DNA of 64,000 bases, taken from positions 1 to 64,000 of the forward strand of contig CAYPDC010000002.1 of assembly GCA_964409355.1 (NCBI GenBank), given 5' to 3'. Numbering within the stretch: position 1 is the first letter of the stretch; each line of letters opens with the position of its first letter. A model generated the notes under the pieces. It searched no databases. It was given only the letters and a program-made list of their open reading frames with translations, and had not been told where the DNA came from. Shown piece by piece: positions 60,252 through 64,000 of the stretch. The translations under genes and the position numbers were made by a program. Source of the DNA: PCC-10605 sp964409355 (GTDB taxonomy: Bacteria; Cyanobacteriota; Cyanobacteriia; Cyanobacteriales; Cyanobacteriaceae).

Positions 60252-61781
60252 ATGACAATCAATACAGAAATAGTAATTATTGGTAGCGGTTTAGGCGGTT
60301 TATGTTGTGGGGCAATGTTAGCCCATTATGGTTATGATGTCATAATTTGTGAAAGTCATGCGATCGCAGGTGGTGCTGCCCATGGTTTTGAGTATCAAGG
60401 GTTTAAATTCGATTCAGGACCTTCTCTTTACTCTGGCTTATCCTATTCTCCTTCCACTAACCCTTTGCGTCAAGTATTAGATATTATTGGTGAAGATGCC
60501 CAATGGAAAACTTATCCCAGTTGGGGTTGTTGGTTGCCTGAAGGTTATTTTGATGTGGCAGTAGGTGCAGATGCTTTTTATCAATTATTACTAGAATTAC
60601 GAGGGCAAGAAAGTGCTAATCAATGGCGAAAATTACAAGAGGTGATGAAACCATTGGGTAAGGCTGCCGTTGCTATTCCTCCTAAAGCATTTCGTTACGA
60701 TTTAGGGGCAATTTTTACTTTACTTCCTTATGGTTTATCGATGTTGCCTTATGCTTTTTCCGCAGGAAAGTTAACGGGTAGTTTTGGCAAAATCATGGAT
60801 GAGGCGATTACCGATCAATTTATCCGTAATTGGTTGGATTTACTCTGTTTCATGTTATCTGGTTTACCTGCCCACGGCACTTCGGCGGCGGAAATGGCTT
60901 TTATGTTTGCAGAATGGTATCGCCCTAATGTCGTTTTAGATTATCCTGTGGGTGGTAGCGATGCGATCGTCAATGCTTTAGTTAGGGGATTGTTGAAAAA
61001 AGGTGGACAATTATGGTTATCTAGTCATGTAGAGCAGATTTTAGTTGACAATAATCAAGCGGTAGGAGTTAAATTACGCAATGGCAAGGAAGTTAAAGCC
61101 AGTAAGGCAGTGATTTCTAATGCCTCCATTTGGGATACCCTCAAAATTATTCCTGATGGGGTGCTATCGGCTGATTATCGGCAAAAAGTGCAGGATACCC
61201 CTATGAATCATAGTTTTATGCACTTACATTTAGGTATTGACGGTAAGGGAATTGATCCTAATTTGCCTTGTCATCATATCGTTGTCAATGATTGGCAAAA
61301 AGGTGTTACAGCGGAACAAAATGTGATTGCTATTTCTATCCCTTCTCTGTTAGATTCTAGTTTAGCTCCTGAAGGTAAACATAGCATTCATGTTTATACC
61401 CCAGCTACTGAACCTTATTCTCTTTGGGCTGGTTTAGACAGAAAAAGTAGTGAATATCAACAACTGAAGGAGGCTCGATCGCACCTTATGTGGGAAGCAT
61501 TGGAAAAAATTATCCCTGATATTCGTCAAAGATGTGAAGTAACTTTAGTGGGTACACCCTTAACCCATGAACGATTTTTACGGCGTTATCAAGGCACTTA
61601 TGGGGCGGCATGGAATGCCGATGAAAATTTATTTCCCACTTCTCAAACACCCCTTAAAAATTTATATTGTTGTGGCGATTCTACTTTTCCCGGTATTGGT
61701 GTACCTGCCGTTGCCGCTAACGGGATGATTACCGCTAACACTCTTGCTGGAGTTGATCAACACTTGGGAATTTTGACTTAA
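60252..61781 (+). CDS. Carotenoid desaturase/isomerase-like FAD oxidoreductase
   Basis: 509 residues. FAD motif IVIIGSGLGGLCCGAMLAHY, then the phytoene-desaturase pattern GGAAHGFEYQGFKFDSGPSL and the C-terminal GIGVPAVAANGMITANTL. It belongs with CrtISO-like and CrtO-like proteins; several paralogues occur in cyanobacteria and I cannot tell which. cruF lies 510 bp downstream on the same strand, which supports a carotenoid role. Confidence 0.82.
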   Translation: MTINTEIVIIGSGLGGLCCGAMLAHYGYDVIICESHAIAGGAAHGFEYQGFKFDSGPSLYSGLSYSPSTNPLRQVLDIIGEDAQWKTYPSWGCWLPEGYFDVAVGADAFYQLLLELRGQESANQWRKLQEVMKPLGKAAVAIPPKAFRYDLGAIFTLLPYGLSMLPYAFSAGKLTGSFGKIMDEAITDQFIRNWLDLLCFMLSGLPAHGTSAAEMAFMFAEWYRPNVVLDYPVGGSDAIVNALVRGLLKKGGQLWLSSHVEQILVDNNQAVGVKLRNGKEVKASKAVISNASIWDTLKIIPDGVLSADYRQKVQDTPMNHSFMHLHLGIDGKGIDPNLPCHHIVVNDWQKGVTAEQNVIAISIPSLLDSSLAPEGKHSIHVYTPATEPYSLWAGLDRKSSEYQQLKEARSHLMWEALEKIIPDIRQRCEVTLVGTPLTHERFLRRYQGTYGAAWNADENLFPTSQTPLKNLYCCGDSTFPGIGVPAVAANGMITANTLAGVDQHLGILT

Positions 61782-62291
61782 CTTAACCTCACCGAAGATT
61801 TTATATTGAACTCAGGTAACTTAGTGGTTGCTCAATAGTTTTAAGTAAGCTACCCCTTCCAAAACCATAAAAAATGTAAGTTAAATGCTTCGAGCGCTTA
61901 TTTCCATTGTTGAAATTTTTATCGATAATTAACAAACCAAATGCAATTTGCATACTAAGTCATGAAGAACCGGTTTAATTCAAGTTCTAATAAATTACGT
62001 TCTTCCGTGGATAAAGATTGAATAATTTGAGCTAAAGTTTTGATCAGTTGACTATTCATGTTTTTTCTTCTTTTATATAAAATAATAACAGACTCATAAA
62101 TTTCATGAACCTATAGCTGAAGTCTGTTAAAGGGACTAAGCTAATACGGCAGAATACCCTATGATTGATCCCCCTATCCTGCCTTAACATAGGGGAAATT
62201 CTTAAGAAGATTGCTAAAAAATTAATAAAACTTAATAAAACTCTGTAGAATATTAAAAACAGATAAACATAAGCAGAGTTAAGCAATATTT
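61782..62291. other. Intergenic region with one small ORF and a possible degenerate MITE
   Basis: Contains GAACTCAGGT at about 61813, the small ORF at 61955-62059, and at 62139-62218 a sequence resembling the MITE interior (GATTGATCCCCCTATC, then TAGGGGAAATTC) without clear ends or duplications. The longer minus-strand frame at 62056-62286 is not a convincing gene. Confidence 0.45.
61955..62059 (-). CDS. Very small protein or antitoxin remnant
   Basis: 34 residues, MNSQLIKTLAQIIQSLSTEE followed by RNLLELELNRFF. This is the opening helix of many small cyanobacterial antitoxin-like proteins, which are normally about twice as long. No partner toxin is adjacent. It may be a shortened remnant. 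Confidence 0.45.
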   Translation of the reverse strand: MNSQLIKTLAQIIQSLSTEERNLLELELNRFFMT

Positions 62292-63188
62292 ATGTTAAAT
62301 AGAGTCATCAATAAAGAAATCGTTACCACTAAAGCCGGTTATTTTCTAATCGCTCATATTGTCGCAATGGTATTCGGGTTAGCAGGTTTATTGTTAGTGT
62401 TACCTCATCCTGAGTTTATTATGAATTTACCCCCCATTGGGCAATCGGCTTTTAGTTGGTCAATGATTGGCGGTGGTGTGGTATATATGGTTTTAGGATG
62501 GGCAGCGATCGCTCTTTATGGGTACAATCAACTGGGGTTATGGCATTGGTTAGGATTCATGTTACCTGCGTTGGGAATTTCCCTTGCCAGTGAATTATTA
62601 GGCACAAGCACAGGTTTTCCTTTTGGGGCATATCATTATCTTTCTGGATTAGGCTATAAAATATCAGGTTTAGTACCTTTCACCATTCCCTTATCTTGGT
62701 TTTATCTCGGTTTCAGTAGCTATCTAATCGCTAGGGTTGGTTTGAATAAATTAAATATTTCTAATTGGTTAAAAGACTTAGGCGCGATCGTCTTTGGTTC
62801 ATTATTATTAACATCGTGGGATTTTGTCTTAGATCCTGCCATGAGCCAAACATCTGTACCATTCTGGCAATGGGATCAACCGGGGGAATTTTTCGGAATG
62901 CCCTATCAAAACTTTATCGGTTGGTTCGGCACTGGGGTAGTATTTATGACAGTAGCGACTTTAATTTGGCGTATGAAACCCATAGAGTGGGGGAAAATTT
63001 CCCTCACAATTCCTTTTCTTGTCTATTTAGGAAACTTTGGTTTTGCCATGATTATGAGTATTGGTGCTGGATTTTATATTCCCATTCTCCTCGGTATTTT
63101 ATTAGGAATAACTCCTTTATTATTCTTCATGAAACTAGCTTATAACGAGGAAGAAACAGACAATACACAATTAGTGATGACAAATTAG
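62292..63188 (+). CDS. cruF: Carotenoid 1',2'-hydratase CruF
   Basis: 298 residues, about eight hydrophobic helices. Family motifs: GTSTGFPFGAYHYLSGLG, TSWDFVLDPAMS and GMPYQNFIGWFGTG. Adds water to the psi end of gamma-carotene type carotenoids on the way to myxol and its glycosides. The glycosyltransferase gene cruG, often next to it, is not here. The preceding oxidoreductase may act in the same pathway. Confidence 0.92.
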   Translation: MLNRVINKEIVTTKAGYFLIAHIVAMVFGLAGLLLVLPHPEFIMNLPPIGQSAFSWSMIGGGVVYMVLGWAAIALYGYNQLGLWHWLGFMLPALGISLASELLGTSTGFPFGAYHYLSGLGYKISGLVPFTIPLSWFYLGFSSYLIARVGLNKLNISNWLKDLGAIVFGSLLLTSWDFVLDPAMSQTSVPFWQWDQPGEFFGMPYQNFIGWFGTGVVFMTVATLIWRMKPIEWGKISLTIPFLVYLGNFGFAMIMSIGAGFYIPILLGILLGITPLLFFMKLAYNEEETDNTQLVMTN

Positions 63189-63200
63189 TAAAACCTCTGG

Positions 63201-63232
63201 AAGTTCGGAGTTCGGAGTTCGGAGTTCGGAGT
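63201..63232. repeat. AGTTCGG heptamer array
   Basis: Four tandem AGTTCGG units. The complementary type CCGAACT occurs twice in tandem at about 14456-14471. STRR-type tandem repeats. Confidence 0.7.
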
Positions 63233-63272
63233 TAAAATTAAGAATAAGGAGAAGATAGATAAAAATAAAACT

Positions 63273-63536
63273 GTGTCGTTTGCCTTATCCGAACTTATTG
63301 AGAAATCCCGAAAATCCTTGTGTAAATTAATGGTAAGGCATTTGGGATATACTCAAGATAATTATGTTTTTCTCCTAATGCAAATAGAAGAAATGGCATT
63401 AACAGAAGAAGCCATCGAACGTCCATCTAATGAACACGGGCGAATCTTTCAAGTTGACTTACAGATATTAGGTAACTATGAAGGGATGATTATATCTCCT
63501 CGATTCACTTTTTCGTACATACTGCGATCGCCCTGA
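63273..63536 (+). CDS. Doubtful ORF
   Basis: 87 codons from a GTG: LSELIEKSRKSLCKLMVRHL, GYTQDNYVFLLMQIEEMAL, ERPSNEHGRIFQVDLQIL. The amino acid use looks protein-like up to about residue 68, after which the frame overlaps the truncated glycerate kinase gene on the other strand. No family recognised. It may be the remains of a gene whose junction with the kinase gene removed both ends. Confidence 0.3.
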   Translation: MSFALSELIEKSRKSLCKLMVRHLGYTQDNYVFLLMQIEEMALTEEAIERPSNEHGRIFQVDLQILGNYEGMIISPRFTFSYILRSP

Positions 63537-64000
63537 CCATTGAATAGGGATTTATCAAAGCGAGGAATTGATACGGGGTAAAGTCTTTGTTGCAACTGTG
63601 AGATAATTTTTATCCCTAATTCTACATCATGGGTAGCGGGAGGACCTCGCCAAATTAATCGAGAATCTTTTTTTAATAATTGAGTGCGATCGTGATAAGT
63701 TTTATATAAGTCATCGAGAGATAAGGCAACACTAGAAATATCTAAATGTTGCCAGATTAATTGTAATATAGAAGTTAAAGTAGTCTTTCCTGTGCCTTGC
63801 CCCCCCAAAATGCCCACTAACAAAGGATATGGATTTTTCTGTTGATATTGTGCTAATTCAAGGGCAACAGGAAGCCAAAAAAACCAAAAAGCATGAATAG
63901 AGTCATCAAAATTATAGCATTTTAACTTTTGTAAAAGTGCAAATAGTTCTGTAGAAACTGAAGGAAATAAACTTATTTTTTGCTCATATAAAATCTGATT
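63476..64000 (-). pseudogene. D-glycerate 3-kinase (plant/cyanobacterial GLYK type), 3'-truncated; 5' end beyond window
   Basis: The minus strand is open from base 64000 inwards. It reads AFWFFWLPVALELAQYQQ, then Walker A LLVGILGGQGTGKTTLTS, LSLDDLYKTYHDR, LIWRGPPATHDVELG and IPRFDKSLFNGQGDR. The kinase makes 3-phosphoglycerate at the end of photorespiration. After GQGDR the family continues with a long C-terminal part; here it turns into SMYEKVNRGDIIIPS and stops. The change of sequence falls at GCGATCGC (HIP1) at about 63524-63531. About one third of the protein is missing, so it is probably inactive unless another copy exists. Confidence 0.8.

Noticed and set aside
62056..62286. 76-codon minus-strand frame as a small membrane protein
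   Set aside because: Hydrophobicity comes from AT-rich sequence and the frame runs through a degenerate MITE-like stretch; a better small ORF overlaps its end region.
1..64000. CRISPR arrays
   Set aside because: All tandem repeats have 7-base or shorter units or are isolated palindromes; no regularly spaced 25-40 base repeats were seen.

Overview
The window is chromosomal DNA of an AT-rich cyanobacterium. The evidence is the very frequent HIP1 octamer (GCGATCGC) and its relatives, a high-light-inducible protein gene, cruF (myxol-type carotenoid synthesis), cofG, an SpkB-type kinase, KtrAB, a plant-type glycerate kinase, heptanucleotide tandem repeats, and many small cyanobacterial toxin-antitoxin and Uma2 genes. 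The style fits small unicellular genera such as Cyanobacterium or Geminocystis, but that placement is inference.

Layout. 0-6.3 kb: relic of a TnpB gene, then a minus-strand block with an SLC12-type transporter, a PD-(D/E)XK-like protein, a CPA1 antiporter and an SpkB-like kinase. 6.4-11.3 kb: a small conserved protein, a broken bestrophin gene, sppA, a secreted protein cut by an IS200/IS605 element, and the decayed element itself. 11.5-19 kb: cofG, tRNA-Gly(GCC), an OmpR-type regulator, larB, a GT9 glycosyltransferase, a VWA protein, pilD and a Gfo/Idh/MocA oxidoreductase. 19.1-21.5 kb: a scrap yard with a RelE/RelB-like pair, a DUF6887/DUF6888-like pair, truncated hicAB, a Calx-beta fragment and duplicated sequence. 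21.5-28.4 kb: maf, cobH and a striking two-gene signalling unit: an ammonium transporter fused to a histidine kinase and receiver, followed by a receiver-PAS-diguanylate cyclase. 28.4-36 kb: an aminotransferase, tsaE, an RND pump, a DUF29 protein and hflX. 36-42.4 kb: accessory zone with BrnTA, an orphan HicB, an actin/Hsp70-like ATPase next to a protein with helicase-C-like features, cbiX and a Uma2 protein, punctuated by degenerate copies of the hflX 3' end. 42.4-56.5 kb: ktrAB, a bisphosphate nucleotidase, fabG, a phosphoesterase, sdhA, a WD40 protein, bioF, an FHA protein, a Crp/Fnr regulator, a VanY-type peptidase and a methyltransferase. 56.7-64 kb: an HLIP pair, two chimeric pseudogenes, a membrane CHAT protease-like protein, a carotenoid-desaturase-like oxidoreductase, cruF, and a glycerate kinase gene truncated at its 3' end.

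The most notable points are: (1) the Amt-histidine kinase fusion with its diguanylate cyclase partner; (2) a roughly 104-bp non-autonomous transposable element in four copies with 3-bp target duplications, two copies sitting exactly in stop codons and one having an uninterrupted 'empty site' elsewhere in the window; (3) repeated relics of the hflX 3' end bracketing accessory DNA; (4) an A9 homopolymer that throws the start of an actin/Hsp70-like ATPase out of frame; (5) several genes joined to unrelated fragments, showing frequent illegitimate recombination. No CRISPR array, rRNA or recognised riboswitch was seen.
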